A DNA stretch of 35,777 nucleotides. Origin: Clostridia bacterium. Lineage in GTDB: Bacteria; Bacillota; Clostridia; Oscillospirales; Acutalibacteraceae. The notes below the pieces were generated by a model, which worked only from the letters and a program-made list of their open reading frames with translations, ran no database searches and was not told where the DNA came from. The stretch spans positions 1 to 35,777 of the forward strand of contig JAGASD010000050.1 in assembly GCA_017621885.1 (NCBI GenBank). Reading direction: 5' to 3'. Below, one piece after another: positions 1 through 7,646 of this stretch. Numbering within the stretch: the first letter of the stretch is position 1; each line of letters begins with the position of its first letter. Position numbers and translations under genes: made by a program.

Positions 1-7
1 ACGGAGC

Positions 8-197
8 GGTGGAGAGTTCCCGACACGACCATAGGCGTGTCGTTGAATCGTAAGATTCAATTGTAATAAATTTACCGTACCGATAAAACAAATTAGAACA
101 ATAAATTTATCATTAACAAATCTAAACTCGGTAACAGAAACTTTATGTCAATGGAAGCAGTGCTTCCACGATGCTGAAGCATCGGGAACTCTCCACC
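8..197. other. Structured element bounded by a perfect 16-bp inverted repeat (candidate ncRNA or MITE-like element)
   Basis: Bases 8-23 (GGTGGAGAGTTCCCGA) are the exact reverse complement of 182-197. Inside are further pairings: CGACACG 21-27 with CGTGTCG 36-42; TTGAATC 43-49 with GATTCAA 54-60, closed by GTAA, a GNRA-type tetraloop if the plus strand is transcribed; ATAAATTTA 66-74 with TAAATTTAT 102-110; GGAAG 153-157 with CTTCC 163-167; and GATGC 170-174 with GCATC 179-183 around TGAA. TACCGA 78-83, in the loop of the AT-rich hairpin, can pair with TCGGTA 128-133, giving a possible pseudoknot. No ORF fits here. I do not recognise a known RNA family. It could be a structured RNA, a transposon-derived miniature element or an intergenic repeat. 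The left flank lies outside the window. Confidence 0.5.
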
Positions 198-307
198 ATT
201 CGCCCCGACTTTATTCAAGTATCAATAATTCGCCCGGAATTCAGCCTATCCAAACAACAATTGATTGCGCAATGGTCCCCCTCTCTTAGGCCAGAGAGGT
301 AGAATTA
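198..307. other. Non-coding stretch with short repeats
   Basis: No credible gene. A near-perfect direct repeat ATTCGCCC(C/G)G lies at 198-207 and 230-239. There is a palindrome ATTGCGCAAT at 264-273 and a 7-bp hairpin CCTCTCT 280-286 / AGAGAGG 293-299. The hairpin lies just past the stop of the minus-strand deacetylase, but no U tract follows on that strand, so it is not a convincing terminator. Confidence 0.4.
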
Positions 308-1069
308 TCAGCTGCTTGGTTTCTGCCTGCCCGTATGGTCAATCTCATAATTATCCCAATAAATAAGCTCGCTGACGGTTACGAATTCGTAGCCGTCGGT
401 TTTTAATTCAGTAAGAATTTTATCGAGAGCAGCAGGGGTGTTTTTAACTCCGTTATGAAATAGAATTATCGACCCGTTCTGCACTTTTTCGGTTACACGA
501 TTATATATTTCGTCAACAGAAAGCTTTTTCCAGTCAAGAGAGTCAACATCCCACTGAATCATCTTCATACCAAGGCTTTCTGCAATTTCAATGCTTTTGT
601 TGTCATAATCACCGCTTGGTGCTCGCACTGTTTTGGGCTTTTGTCCCGTTAATTTTTCAATTTCATTGTTGCAGTTTAAAATTTCCTCTTTTACCTTTTC
701 TGCGCTGACTTTTCCGAAAAGTGCGTGGGTGTCAGAATGATTGGCAATTTCGTGACCGTTATCATAAAAGGCTTTTACCGCTTCGGGGTTTTTTCTAACC
801 CAGTCACCAACGGCAAAAACTGTTATTTTCGCATTGCGTTTGTTAAGAATTTCAATAAGCTTATCCGTGTCCTCGGCACTCCATGCGGCATCAAAGGTAA
901 CGGCAACTTTCTTTTCTGCAGTTTCAACAGAGTATATAGGTAGCTTTTTCGGTGTAGCGTTTGCGGTTATGGTTGCCTGAGTAAATGTCAATGCACCCGT
1001 AAATCCCGTAAGCACCATTATGACCATAAAAATAATTGTTGTGTTAAGTGATATTACCTTGAATTTCAA
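308..1069 (-). CDS. PdaB-like polysaccharide deacetylase (NodB/CE4 fold)
   Basis: About 253 aa. An N-terminal hydrophobic segment (about residues 8-27) acts as signal anchor, followed by a NodB-type deacetylase domain. Visible motifs are TFDAAW (D60 as catalytic base), HSDTH (H111/H115, metal ligands) and RAPSG (from R149). The second Asp of canonical TFDDG is Ala here. To my knowledge the spore-associated PdaB subgroup also lacks it, which favours a PdaB-like role in spore or cell-wall peptidoglycan over chitin deacetylation. I prefer the TTG start at 1069, because GAGG at 1078-1081 sits 8 nt upstream. A GTG at 1078 is in frame but has no SD of its own. The SD lies in the 3' arm of the hairpin at 1071-1110 that follows the upstream FAD gene. 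Activity is inferred from motifs only. Confidence 0.85.
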   Translation of the reverse strand: MKFKVISLNTTIIFMVIMVLTGFTGALTFTQATITANATPKKLPIYSVETAEKKVAVTFDAAWSAEDTDKLIEILNKRNAKITVFAVGDWVRKNPEAVKAFYDNGHEIANHSDTHALFGKVSAEKVKEEILNCNNEIEKLTGQKPKTVRAPSGDYDNKSIEIAESLGMKMIQWDVDSLDWKKLSVDEIYNRVTEKVQNGSIILFHNGVKNTPAALDKILTELKTDGYEFVTVSELIYWDNYEIDHTGRQKPSS

Positions 1070-1070
1070 A

Positions 1071-1110
1071 AAAATCACCTCAAGGAAAATATATTCCCTG
1101 AGGTGATTTT
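1071..1110 (-). terminator. Terminator-like hairpin overlapping the SD of the pdaB-like gene
   Basis: TGAGGTGATTTT (1099-1110) and AAAATCACCTCA (1071-1082) form a perfect 12-bp stem, with a further GGAA/TTCC pairing inside. On the minus strand the stem runs into seven Ts. It follows the stop of the FAD oxidoreductase (1124) and looks like its intrinsic terminator. Its last arm also supplies the GAGG SD for the next gene, whose TTG start is at 1069. Confidence 0.75.
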
Positions 1111-1123
1111 CTATACTTTTGTT

Positions 1124-2722
1124 TTAATATTCACCGCTTAAAACTGCCTCTGCACAGCGTATGCCGTCAACTGCCGCAGAAACAATTCCGCCTGCATAGC
1201 CTGCACCTTCACCCGAGGGATAAAGTCCGCGCAGTCTCGTTGCCTGGAAAAATTCATCACGGCAGATTCTTATTGGTGAAGAGCTTCGTGATTCGGGTGC
1301 TGTCAATACTGCATCGTAAAGATTAAAGCCGTTAAGCTTTTTGTCAAACTCGTAAATTGCACCTGCAATGGTGTCTGTTACCTTTTTTGGTAAAACCCGG
1401 CGTATGTCAGTCATTGTAACACCTGTGGGGCAGGAGGGGTTAACCGCGCCGAGCCTTATTGATGGGGTGTCCTTTAAAAAGTCACCTAAAAGCTGAGCAG
1501 GAGCTGTATAATCACCGCCGCCGAGCCTGAATGCCTTTTGCTCAATATCTCTTTGAAGATACATACCTGCTAAGGGGTGGTCTGTGTCAAAGGGCGGCTC
1601 AATTCCAACAAGCAAAGCGCAGTTAGCGTTTTCTTTGTCACGGGCATATTCGCTCATTCCGTTTACAACCATACCGCCATCCTCGGAAGATGCGGCAACA
1701 ACTGTGCCGCCGGGACACATACAGAATGTGTAAAGACCTCTGCCGTGAGGCGGATGGCAAGCAAGCTTATAATCTGCAGCAGGTAGCAGGGGCGAATTCC
1801 ACATTTTGCCGTATTGCGCCTTGTTGATGTGCTCCTGCGGATGTTCAATTCTTGTACCGACGGAGAAAGGCTTTTGCGTAATTTCAAGACCTTTTTTGTA
1901 AACAAGCTCAAAGGTGTCTCTTGCAGAGTGACCGATAGCAAGAATAAGTGCATCTGTTTCAATGTCGCTTATTGAGCCGTCAGGATTCTCGTAGCTTACA
2001 CCCTGAACAAACCCGTTAGCGGTAATTATATCAACAAGCTTTGTGTTGAATTTTACTTCACCGCCAAGGCGGATTACCTCTTCACGGAGATTTTTTACAA
2101 CTGTTTTAAGCTTGTCCGTACCGATGTGCGGTGTTGCGGAGTAAAGAATTTCCGCAGGTGCGCCGAACCGGGCAAATCTTAAAAATACCTCTCTGCAACG
2201 GGGGTCCTTAATACCCGTTGTCAGCTTGCCGTCGGAAAATGTGCCTGCACCGCCCTCACCGAATTGAACGTTGGACTCGGTGTTGAGCTTTCTGCTTGTC
2301 CAGAAAACGCCAACGTCCTTTGTTCTTTCGTCAACGTCGGCACCGCGTTCGAGTACAATGGGGTTAAGACCTGCCTTTGCAAGAGTGAGAGCCGCAAACA
2401 TACCTGCAGGGCCAAAGCCTGCAATAACAGGACGAAGCGGGAAATTCCTTTTTGCTTCGGGTAGTTCGTAACAGTATTTTTCAGTAACAAAAGCCTTGTT
2501 TGGCGGAAAAGACGCAACAACGCTCTCTTCGTTAAGGTCTGTTTCAAGGTCAACGGAGTAAACAAGAATAATGTTATCTTTTTTTCTTGAGTCGATTGAA
2601 CGCCTTGCAAGTGAAAATTCTTTAATGTTACTTTCTTTTATTTTTAAAGCCTTTGCAGCGGCAAGCTTAACCTCTTGCTCCGTTGCGCCCAAAGGCATTT
2701 TGATTTCGTTTAATCTTATCAT
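1124..2722 (-). CDS. FAD-dependent dehydrogenase, COG2509-like
   Basis: 532 aa. A region of about 95 residues precedes a dinucleotide-binding motif (VIAGFGPAGMFAALTLAKAG, about residues 99-118) and an ERG acidic end, as in two-dinucleotide-binding-domain flavoproteins. The EGGAGTFSDGKLTTGIKDPR segment (about 155-175) and the C-terminal GEGAGYAGGIVSAAVDGIRCAEA FAD-contact region are typical of the uncharacterised FAD-dependent dehydrogenases of COG2509. The substrate is unknown; some relatives have been described as geranylgeranyl-reductase-like on fold alone. The start ATG lies 10 nt after the stop of the upstream flavoprotein gene, with AAGGGA as SD, so the two are probably co-transcribed. 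Length is normal for the family and no truncation is seen. Family assignment is firm; function is open. Confidence 0.85.
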   Translation of the reverse strand: MIRLNEIKMPLGATEQEVKLAAAKALKIKESNIKEFSLARRSIDSRKKDNIILVYSVDLETDLNEESVVASFPPNKAFVTEKYCYELPEAKRNFPLRPVIAGFGPAGMFAALTLAKAGLNPIVLERGADVDERTKDVGVFWTSRKLNTESNVQFGEGGAGTFSDGKLTTGIKDPRCREVFLRFARFGAPAEILYSATPHIGTDKLKTVVKNLREEVIRLGGEVKFNTKLVDIITANGFVQGVSYENPDGSISDIETDALILAIGHSARDTFELVYKKGLEITQKPFSVGTRIEHPQEHINKAQYGKMWNSPLLPAADYKLACHPPHGRGLYTFCMCPGGTVVAASSEDGGMVVNGMSEYARDKENANCALLVGIEPPFDTDHPLAGMYLQRDIEQKAFRLGGGDYTAPAQLLGDFLKDTPSIRLGAVNPSCPTGVTMTDIRRVLPKKVTDTIAGAIYEFDKKLNGFNLYDAVLTAPESRSSSPIRICRDEFFQATRLRGLYPSGEGAGYAGGIVSAAVDGIRCAEAVLSGEY

Positions 2723-2732
2723 TATTTTTCCC

Positions 2733-3944
2733 TTATTTGTTCAAATATTGTGCCGCGGAGCAGCCTGCAATTCTGCCGGTTGTCCACGCGAGGTGTAAAT
2801 TGTAACCGCCGCAATCACCGTGAATATCAAGTATTTCACCGCAGATGAAAAGACCTTCTGTGATTTTTGACATCATCGTTTCGGCGCAGATTTCATCTGT
2901 TTTTATACCGCCGCAGGTGATTTGTGCGTTGTTAAAATCTCTTGTACCGGTAATCTCAATTTCAAAGCCTTTAAGAATATCGCAAAGCTTTTTTATTCGG
3001 CTTCTTGTAACAACTTTAATGGGTGTGTGCGCCTTGATTTCGGCGGCATTTAACACAGCAAAGCCTAATTTTGTGTTGATAACTCCGCTTAATACGCTTT
3101 CCAGCTCTTTTTCGGGTGTGCTTCCTCTTGCACCTTCAAGGTGTTCCAAAAGCTCGCTGTATGAAATATCTGCACATAAATCAAGGGTGAGCGAAAGCTG
3201 TTTGTTTTTCTTAACAAGGTGTGAAAGGTTCATTATCGGTATACCCGATATGGCTTTTTCCGTAAACTGTATTTCACCCGTTTCCTCACCAAGATTTTTG
3301 CCGTCTGCTGAAAGGGTTGCCTTGCATTCGGCGCGCACCCCTTTAAGCATATTAAGCTTTTTGCCTTTGTAGGTAAGTCCGCAAAGGGCAGGGTAAAGGT
3401 TGGTTTTTGTGTGACCGATGCTTTCAAGAAGGGGATAAGCCGAGCCGTCAGAACCGTGGACAGGTGATGCCCTTCCGCCGCCGGCTACAATCACACAGTC
3501 AAAGCATTCACCGTTAATAAAAAAAATGTTTCCTGATTTTTTTAAGCTCGTAACGGGCTCTTCAAGCCGCATTTTTACGTCCGCTGCTTCAACAGCATCA
3601 ACAAGTGCTTGCTGAATGGTTGAGGCTTGCTGTGAACGAGGGTAAATTCTGCCGTCTTCGCGGAAAGAGAGTACACCGAGAGAACGGAAAAAATTCTCGG
3701 TATCGGCGAAGGCTGATGTCAGAATCCGTCTCAGGAATATGGAATCGCCGTAAAAATGCGAAGGAGAAAGATTTTCGTTTGTGAAATTACATCTTCCGTT
3801 ACCCGTCACAAGAATTTTTTTGCCTGCTTTGGGCATCCGTTCGAACACGGTTGCGTTTATTGAATTATCAAAATATTTTGCTTCAATTGCGGCACATAAG
3901 CCTGATGCACCGCCGCCGATTACGGCAAGCTTTTTGCTTTTCAA
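2733..3944 (-). CDS. BaiN/HI0933-like NAD(P)/FAD-dependent oxidoreductase
   Basis: About 403 aa from a TTG at 3944. The N-terminal LAVIGGGASGLCAAIEA is a Rossmann FAD-binding motif, followed by GKKILVTGNGRCNFTNENL, a signature of the HI0933/BaiN flavoprotein family (COG2081). The C-terminal GGYNLHLAWTTGRIAG is the usual second flavin contact. Members carry labels such as aminoacetone oxidase family or BaiN, but the physiological substrate is not secure. A longer frame starts at TTG 3968, but the promoter at 3983-4011 would leave only about 8 nt and no SD. TTG 3944 has AGGG 7 nt upstream, so I prefer it. It is first in a minus-strand operon with the COG2509-like gene and is divergent from asnS. 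Confidence 0.85.
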   Translation of the reverse strand: MKSKKLAVIGGGASGLCAAIEAKYFDNSINATVFERMPKAGKKILVTGNGRCNFTNENLSPSHFYGDSIFLRRILTSAFADTENFFRSLGVLSFREDGRIYPRSQQASTIQQALVDAVEAADVKMRLEEPVTSLKKSGNIFFINGECFDCVIVAGGGRASPVHGSDGSAYPLLESIGHTKTNLYPALCGLTYKGKKLNMLKGVRAECKATLSADGKNLGEETGEIQFTEKAISGIPIMNLSHLVKKNKQLSLTLDLCADISYSELLEHLEGARGSTPEKELESVLSGVINTKLGFAVLNAAEIKAHTPIKVVTRSRIKKLCDILKGFEIEITGTRDFNNAQITCGGIKTDEICAETMMSKITEGLFICGEILDIHGDCGGYNLHLAWTTGRIAGCSAAQYLNK

Positions 3945-3982
3945 AACAGCGCCCTGACCCTTCTTCAAAGATTTACCGTAAC

Positions 3983-4011
3983 ATTATAGCGCATTTTTAA
4001 TAAATATACAA
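3983..4011 (-). promoter_or_regulatory. Promoter for the minus-strand flavoprotein operon
   Basis: On the minus strand, TTGTAT (4006-4011), a 17-nt spacer and TATAAT (3983-3988). The -10 is perfect and the -35 keeps only TTG. It predicts a transcript starting near 3976, which supports TTG 3944 as the start of the flavoprotein. Confidence 0.55.
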
Positions 4012-4054
4012 TAGCACGGTTAAATGTATTATATCAAAAAATAAGTGAAAATTA

Positions 4055-4083
4055 TTTACAAAGAGTGCAATGTTTGATATAAT
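4055..4083 (+). promoter_or_regulatory. Sigma-A-type promoter for asnS
   Basis: TTTACA (4055-4060), a 17-nt spacer and TATAAT (4078-4083). The leader to the ATG at 4131 is about 40 nt. I see no T-box: no specifier stem or AGGGTGG-type box fits in this short leader. Confidence 0.75.
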
Positions 4084-4130
4084 TACTTGGTCTATGCAAT
4101 CAAATCAAAGGCTTTATGGAGTAAAAATTA

Positions 4131-5525
4131 ATGAAACGTGTTGAAATTGCTGAACTTTATAAAAATGCAGAGCAATTTGCAAATGCTGAAATCACCGTTT
4201 GCGGATGGGTTAAAACCCAAAGAGCATCAAAGTCTGTCGGCTTTCTTGAAATAAACGACGGTGGCTGCTTTAAGGGCTTGCAGGTTGTTTTTGAAGAAGC
4301 TAAGCTTTCAAATTTTAAAGAAATATGCAAAATAAACGTCGGTGCCGCGGTTGTTGTGAAGGGTAAGCTTATAATTACTCCCGATGCTGCCCAGCCCTTT
4401 GAAATAAATGCAACCGAAATTAATGTCGAAGGTGAATCAACACCTGATTACCCTTTGCAGAAAAAACGCCATACCCTTGAGTATCTTCGTACCGTAGGGC
4501 ATCTCCGCCCTCGTGCAAATACTTATTCTGCCGCTTTCAGAGTGCGTTCTGTTGCTGCCTTTGCAATCCATAAGTTCTTTCAGGAAAGAGGCTTTATTTA
4601 TGCGCATACACCTCTTATTTCCTGCAGTGACTGTGAGGGTGCTGGGGAGATGTTCAGGGTAACGTCCTTTGACCTTGATAATGTCCCCACCAAAGAGGAC
4701 GGCTCTGTTGACTATTCGCAGGATTTCTTCGGTAAGCCCGCATTCCTTACGGTTTCGGGTCAGCTTGAAGGTGAAATTATGGCGCAGTCCTTCGGTAAAA
4801 TTTACACCTTCGGTCCCACGTTCAGAGCAGAACGCTCATATACTCAGCGCCATGCGGCGGAATTCTGGATGATTGAGCCTGAAATTGCTTTTGCGGATCT
4901 TAATGATGATATGGACCTTGCCGAAGATATGATAAAATACGTCATTAAATACGTTCTTGAAAATTGCTCGCAGGAGCTTGAATTCTGCAATAAATTTATA
5001 GATAAAGGTCTTATTGAGCGTCTTACAACCGTTGCGAATTCCGATTTTGCCCGTGTTATTTACACGGATGCCGTAAAAGAGCTTGAAAAGAATAATGATA
5101 ATTTCCAGTTCAAAGCTCATTGGGGCTGCGATTTACAGACGGAGCACGAAAGATATCTTACCGAGGTGGTTTTCAAAAAGCCTGTTTTTGTTACGGATTA
5201 TCCCAAGGAAATTAAGGCTTTCTATATGCGTCTTAATGATGACGGTAAAACTGTTGCCGCCGCAGATCTTCTTGTTATGGGAATCGGTGAAATTATAGGC
5301 GGAAGTCAGCGTGAAGAGCGTCTTGACGTGCTTCTTGACAGAATCAAGGAAATGGGTCTTAACGAAGATGATTATTGGTGGTATCTTGACCTTCGCCGCT
5401 ACGGCGGTACACGTCACGCAGGCTTCGGACTCGGCTTCGAAAGGCTCATTATGTATATGACGGGTATTTCAAATATCCGCGACGTGCTTCCCTTCCCGCG
5501 TACAACGGGTACGGCTGAGTTTTAA
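4131..5525 (+). CDS. asnS: Asparagine--tRNA ligase
   Basis: 464 aa class IIb aminoacyl-tRNA synthetase, charging tRNA-Asn with asparagine in the cytoplasm. The N-terminal OB-fold anticodon-binding domain includes [20 protein letters not shown] (about residues 21-40). The catalytic domain shows motif 1 ([20 protein letters not shown]), motif 2 ([20 protein letters not shown], with the class II arginine) and motif 3 ([15 protein letters not shown]). The ending [16 protein letters not shown] is characteristic of AsnRS rather than AspRS. Length is standard. It has its own promoter and is followed after 35 nt by an aminotransferase gene. No amino-acid-responsive leader was found. Identification is secure from the motifs. 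Confidence 0.97.
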   Translation: MKRVEIAELYKNAEQFANAEITVCGWVKTQRASKSVGFLEINDGGCFKGLQVVFEEAKLSNFKEICKINVGAAVVVKGKLIITPDAAQPFEINATEINVEGESTPDYPLQKKRHTLEYLRTVGHLRPRANTYSAAFRVRSVAAFAIHKFFQERGFIYAHTPLISCSDCEGAGEMFRVTSFDLDNVPTKEDGSVDYSQDFFGKPAFLTVSGQLEGEIMAQSFGKIYTFGPTFRAERSYTQRHAAEFWMIEPEIAFADLNDDMDLAEDMIKYVIKYVLENCSQELEFCNKFIDKGLIERLTTVANSDFARVIYTDAVKELEKNNDNFQFKAHWGCDLQTEHERYLTEVVFKKPVFVTDYPKEIKAFYMRLNDDGKTVAAADLLVMGIGEIIGGSQREERLDVLLDRIKEMGLNEDDYWWYLDLRRYGGTRHAGFGLGFERLIMYMTGISNIRDVLPFPRTTGTAEF

Positions 5526-5560
5526 AATATAAAAATTTATGTGTGTATAGGAGAAAAAAT

Positions 5561-6829
5561 ATGGCTAAATCTTACCTTTCTATGTCTGCTGCTGAATTGC
5601 AGGCAGAGCTTGAAAAAGTAACAAAAGAGTATGAAGAATTAAAGGCTCAGGGGCTTTCGATTGATATGTCACGCGGTAAGCCCGGTGCAGACCAGCTTGA
5701 CATTTCAGACGGTATGCTGAAGGTGCTTGACGACGGTAATTTCAAATGTGAATCAGGACTTGACGTGCGTAACTACGGTATGCTTGACGGTATTCCCGAA
5801 TGTAAAAAGCTTTTTGCGGACCTTCTTGAGGTTAAGCCCGAAAACGTTATCGTCGGCGGAAACTCAAGCCTTTCGCTGATGTTCGATTTTGTTTCTCAAT
5901 GTATGTATCAGGGTGTGGGCTTTACTCCGTGGTCACAGCAGGGTAAGGTTAAGTTCCTTTGCCCCTGTCCCGGCTATGACAGACACTTTGCAATATGTGA
6001 ATTTTTCGGTATTGAAATGATAAATATCCCCATGACTGCAGAGGGTCCTGATATGGATGCAATTGAAGAAGCGGTTAAAGACTGTTCGGTTAAAGGTATG
6101 TTCTGCGTGCCTAAATATTCTAACCCCCAGGGTATTACGTTCTCTGCAGAAACCGTAAAGAGAATTGCAAATCTCGACACTGCCGCAGATGATTTCAGAA
6201 TTATCTGGGATAATGCATACATTGTTCACGACCTTACGGAAACAACAGACGAGCTTGTAAATATTTTTGATGTTCTTCCCGAAAAAAACAAGGATATGGT
6301 TATTGAAGTTGCTTCAACCTCAAAAATTTCTTATCCCGGTGCAGGTGTTTCCTGCCTTGTTTCATCGGCTGATAACATAAAAGCAATACTTAAAAGACTT
6401 ACAATTCAGGCTATCAGCTATGATAAAGTAAATATGCTCCGCCACGTAAGATTTTTCAAGGATGCCGAGGGTATAAAAGCACATATGCAGCTCCACGCAA
6501 AAATACTTAAACCCAAGTTTGATGCGGTTATTGACACTCTTAATGCAGACCTTGAAGGTCTTGGAATAGCAGAGTGGAATGTACCTAACGGCGGTTATTT
6601 CATCAGCCTTGACGTAACGGGCGGCAGTGCATCAAGAGTCGGTGTGCTTTGTAAGGAAGCAGGTGTTACACTCACAAACGTTGGTGCAACCTTCCCTTAC
6701 GGAAAAGACCCAACGGACAGCAATATCCGTATTGCTCCTACATTCCCCACGCCCGAGGTTCTTTCGCAGGCTGTTAAGGTGCTTACCGTTTGTGTAAGAC
6801 TCGCTTGTCTTGAAAATCTTTGCAAATAA
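5561..6829 (+). CDS. PLP-dependent class I aminotransferase, aspartate-aminotransferase-like (PF12897 type)
   Basis: 422 aa from ATG 5561, which has AGGAGA at 5548-5553; an upstream in-frame GTG at 5543 lacks an SD. The N-terminal IDMSRGKPGADQLDISDGML and the PLP lysine in EVASTSKISYPGAG (K255) match the fold-type I subgroup related to the Corynebacterium aspartate aminotransferase (Pfam PF12897). Family knowledge suggests transamination between aspartate and 2-oxoglutarate, but substrate choice cannot be read from the sequence. The location directly behind asnS would fit an aspartate/asparagine supply role; this is inference. It lies 9 nt before ispF and probably shares a transcript with asnS. 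Confidence 0.85.
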   Translation: MAKSYLSMSAAELQAELEKVTKEYEELKAQGLSIDMSRGKPGADQLDISDGMLKVLDDGNFKCESGLDVRNYGMLDGIPECKKLFADLLEVKPENVIVGGNSSLSLMFDFVSQCMYQGVGFTPWSQQGKVKFLCPCPGYDRHFAICEFFGIEMINIPMTAEGPDMDAIEEAVKDCSVKGMFCVPKYSNPQGITFSAETVKRIANLDTAADDFRIIWDNAYIVHDLTETTDELVNIFDVLPEKNKDMVIEVASTSKISYPGAGVSCLVSSADNIKAILKRLTIQAISYDKVNMLRHVRFFKDAEGIKAHMQLHAKILKPKFDAVIDTLNADLEGLGIAEWNVPNGGYFISLDVTGGSASRVGVLCKEAGVTLTNVGATFPYGKDPTDSNIRIAPTFPTPEVLSQAVKVLTVCVRLACLENLCK

Positions 6830-6838
6830 GGTGATTTT

Positions 6839-7312
6839 ATGTTGAGAATCGGTCACGGCTATGACGTACACGCTTTTGCAGAAAACCGAAAATGTATTAT
6901 CGGCGGTGTTGATGTGCCTTGTGAAAAAGGTCTTTTAGGTCACTCGGATGCAGACGTGCTTTTACACGCAATCTCCGACAGTCTTTTAGGCGCGGCGGCT
7001 TTGGGTGACATCGGCAAGCATTTTCCCGATAATGACCCGAGCTATAAAGGTGCCGACAGCCTTGTGCTTTTAGAGAATGTTTGCAATCTCGTTAAAAGCA
7101 AGGGTTATAAAGTCAATAACATTGATGCAACAGTTATTGCGCAGATGCCGAAATTAGCACCGTACATTGATGAAATGCGTAATAATATCGCAAGAGCCAT
7201 AGGTATCGACGCGGATTTTGTCAGTGTGAAAGCAACTACTGAAGAAAAACTCGGTTTTACAGGGCGCAAGGAGGGTATCTCTGCCCATTGCGTTTGCCTT
7301 ATTGAAAAATAA
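6839..7312 (+). CDS. ispF: 2-C-methyl-D-erythritol 2,4-cyclodiphosphate synthase
   Basis: 157 aa, the usual length for IspF. It converts CDP-ME 2-phosphate to MEcPP in the non-mevalonate isoprenoid pathway, as a cytoplasmic trimer with a divalent metal. The metal-binding GYDVHAF (D9/H11), [15 protein letters not shown] and [11 protein letters not shown] motifs are visible, as is the C-terminal [16 protein letters not shown] segment. Starts at ATG 6839 behind AAGGTGA. No other MEP-pathway gene is in the window; ispD, often adjacent, is absent. Secure identification. Confidence 0.96.
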   Translation: MLRIGHGYDVHAFAENRKCIIGGVDVPCEKGLLGHSDADVLLHAISDSLLGAAALGDIGKHFPDNDPSYKGADSLVLLENVCNLVKSKGYKVNNIDATVIAQMPKLAPYIDEMRNNIARAIGIDADFVSVKATTEEKLGFTGRKEGISAHCVCLIEK

Positions 7313-7349
7313 ACATTATCACAGAAATAATATTACAAAGAAACATTAC

Positions 7350-7415
7350 AAAGACCCTTGCATATTATGTACAAGGACTCCTCTTGCGGAGTCACATAAT
7401 ACGGAGGGTCTTTTT
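7350..7415 (+). promoter_or_regulatory. Three-tier leader hairpin enclosing the SD of the DUF3343 gene (terminator-like)
   Basis: Nested perfect stems: AAAGACCCT 7350-7358 with AGGGTCTTT 7405-7413; ATTATGT 7364-7370 with ACATAAT 7394-7400; GACTCC 7376-7381 with GGAGTC 7388-7393. The last stem ends in five Ts (7411-7415) directly before ATG 7416, so the fold has the form of an intrinsic terminator. The SD GGAGGG (7403-7408) lies partly in the outer stem, so folding would also hide the ribosome site. Upstream there is only a weak promoter candidate (TTGAAA 7302-7307, AATAAT 7326-7331). Confidence 0.7.
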
Positions 7416-7646
7416 ATGAGCAAAAAAGGTATAAAAGTCGGCTCTTTGACCTATGCAATGAAGGGTCGCGATATTCTATATAAAAACGGCTATAAAGCAT
7501 ATCTGACCCGCAATCCCCATCCGTTTGAAGATGAGGGATGCGGGTATGTTATTTATGTAAGCAATATTGATAAAAAATGCTTTGAGGTGTTAAAAAGGAA
7601 CGGTATAACGGTTAAGGGTGTTGTGGATATGGGGGATGCTTTATGA
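7416..7646 (+). CDS. DUF3343 small protein, putative sulfur/selenium carrier
   Basis: 76 aa. Matches the DUF3343 family (PF11823, described as putative Se/S carrier-like): a short alpha/beta protein with one conserved Cys, here C42 in DEGCGYVIYV, followed by a C-terminal valine/glycine-rich strand. ATG 7416 has GGAGGG 7 nt upstream; an in-frame extension back to 7302 runs through the leader hairpin and is not credible. The stop overlaps the start of the cysteine-desulfurase-like gene by 4 nt (ATGA), so the two are translationally coupled. This pairing suggests C42 may accept persulfide or selenide from that enzyme. Carrier function is inferred from family description and context, not shown. 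Confidence 0.8.
   Translation: MSKKGIKVGSLTYAMKGRDILYKNGYKAYLTRNPHPFEDEGCGYVIYVSNIDKKCFEVLKRNGITVKGVVDMGDAL

Noticed and set aside
8-197. Insertion sequence with terminal inverted repeats
   Set aside because: There is no transposase and no matching short duplication next to the two arms, so a complete IS is excluded; a non-autonomous element remains possible and is reported as a finding.
280-299. Hairpin just past the pdaB-like stop as a terminator
   Set aside because: The 7-bp stem is followed on the minus strand by GGGACC rather than a U tract.
1110-1138. Separate promoter for the pdaB-like gene (TATAGA at 1110-1115 minus, or a sporulation sigma site near TGAATA)
   Set aside because: No matching -35 at 17 nt, and no CATnnTA-type -10 after TGAATA, so neither is convincing.
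2845-3372. 175-aa open frame on the plus strand
   Set aside because: It is antisense to the BaiN-like flavoprotein, which has clear FAD motifs, and shows no SD or recognisable motif.
3969-4130. T-box or other amino-acid-responsive leader upstream of asnS
   Set aside because: The transcript leader predicted from TATAAT 4078-4083 is about 40 nt, too short, and no T-box sequence is present.
7302-7415. In-frame N-terminal extension of the DUF3343 protein
   Set aside because: It overlaps the end of ispF and runs through the leader hairpin; ATG 7416 has a strong SD and gives the family's N-terminus.
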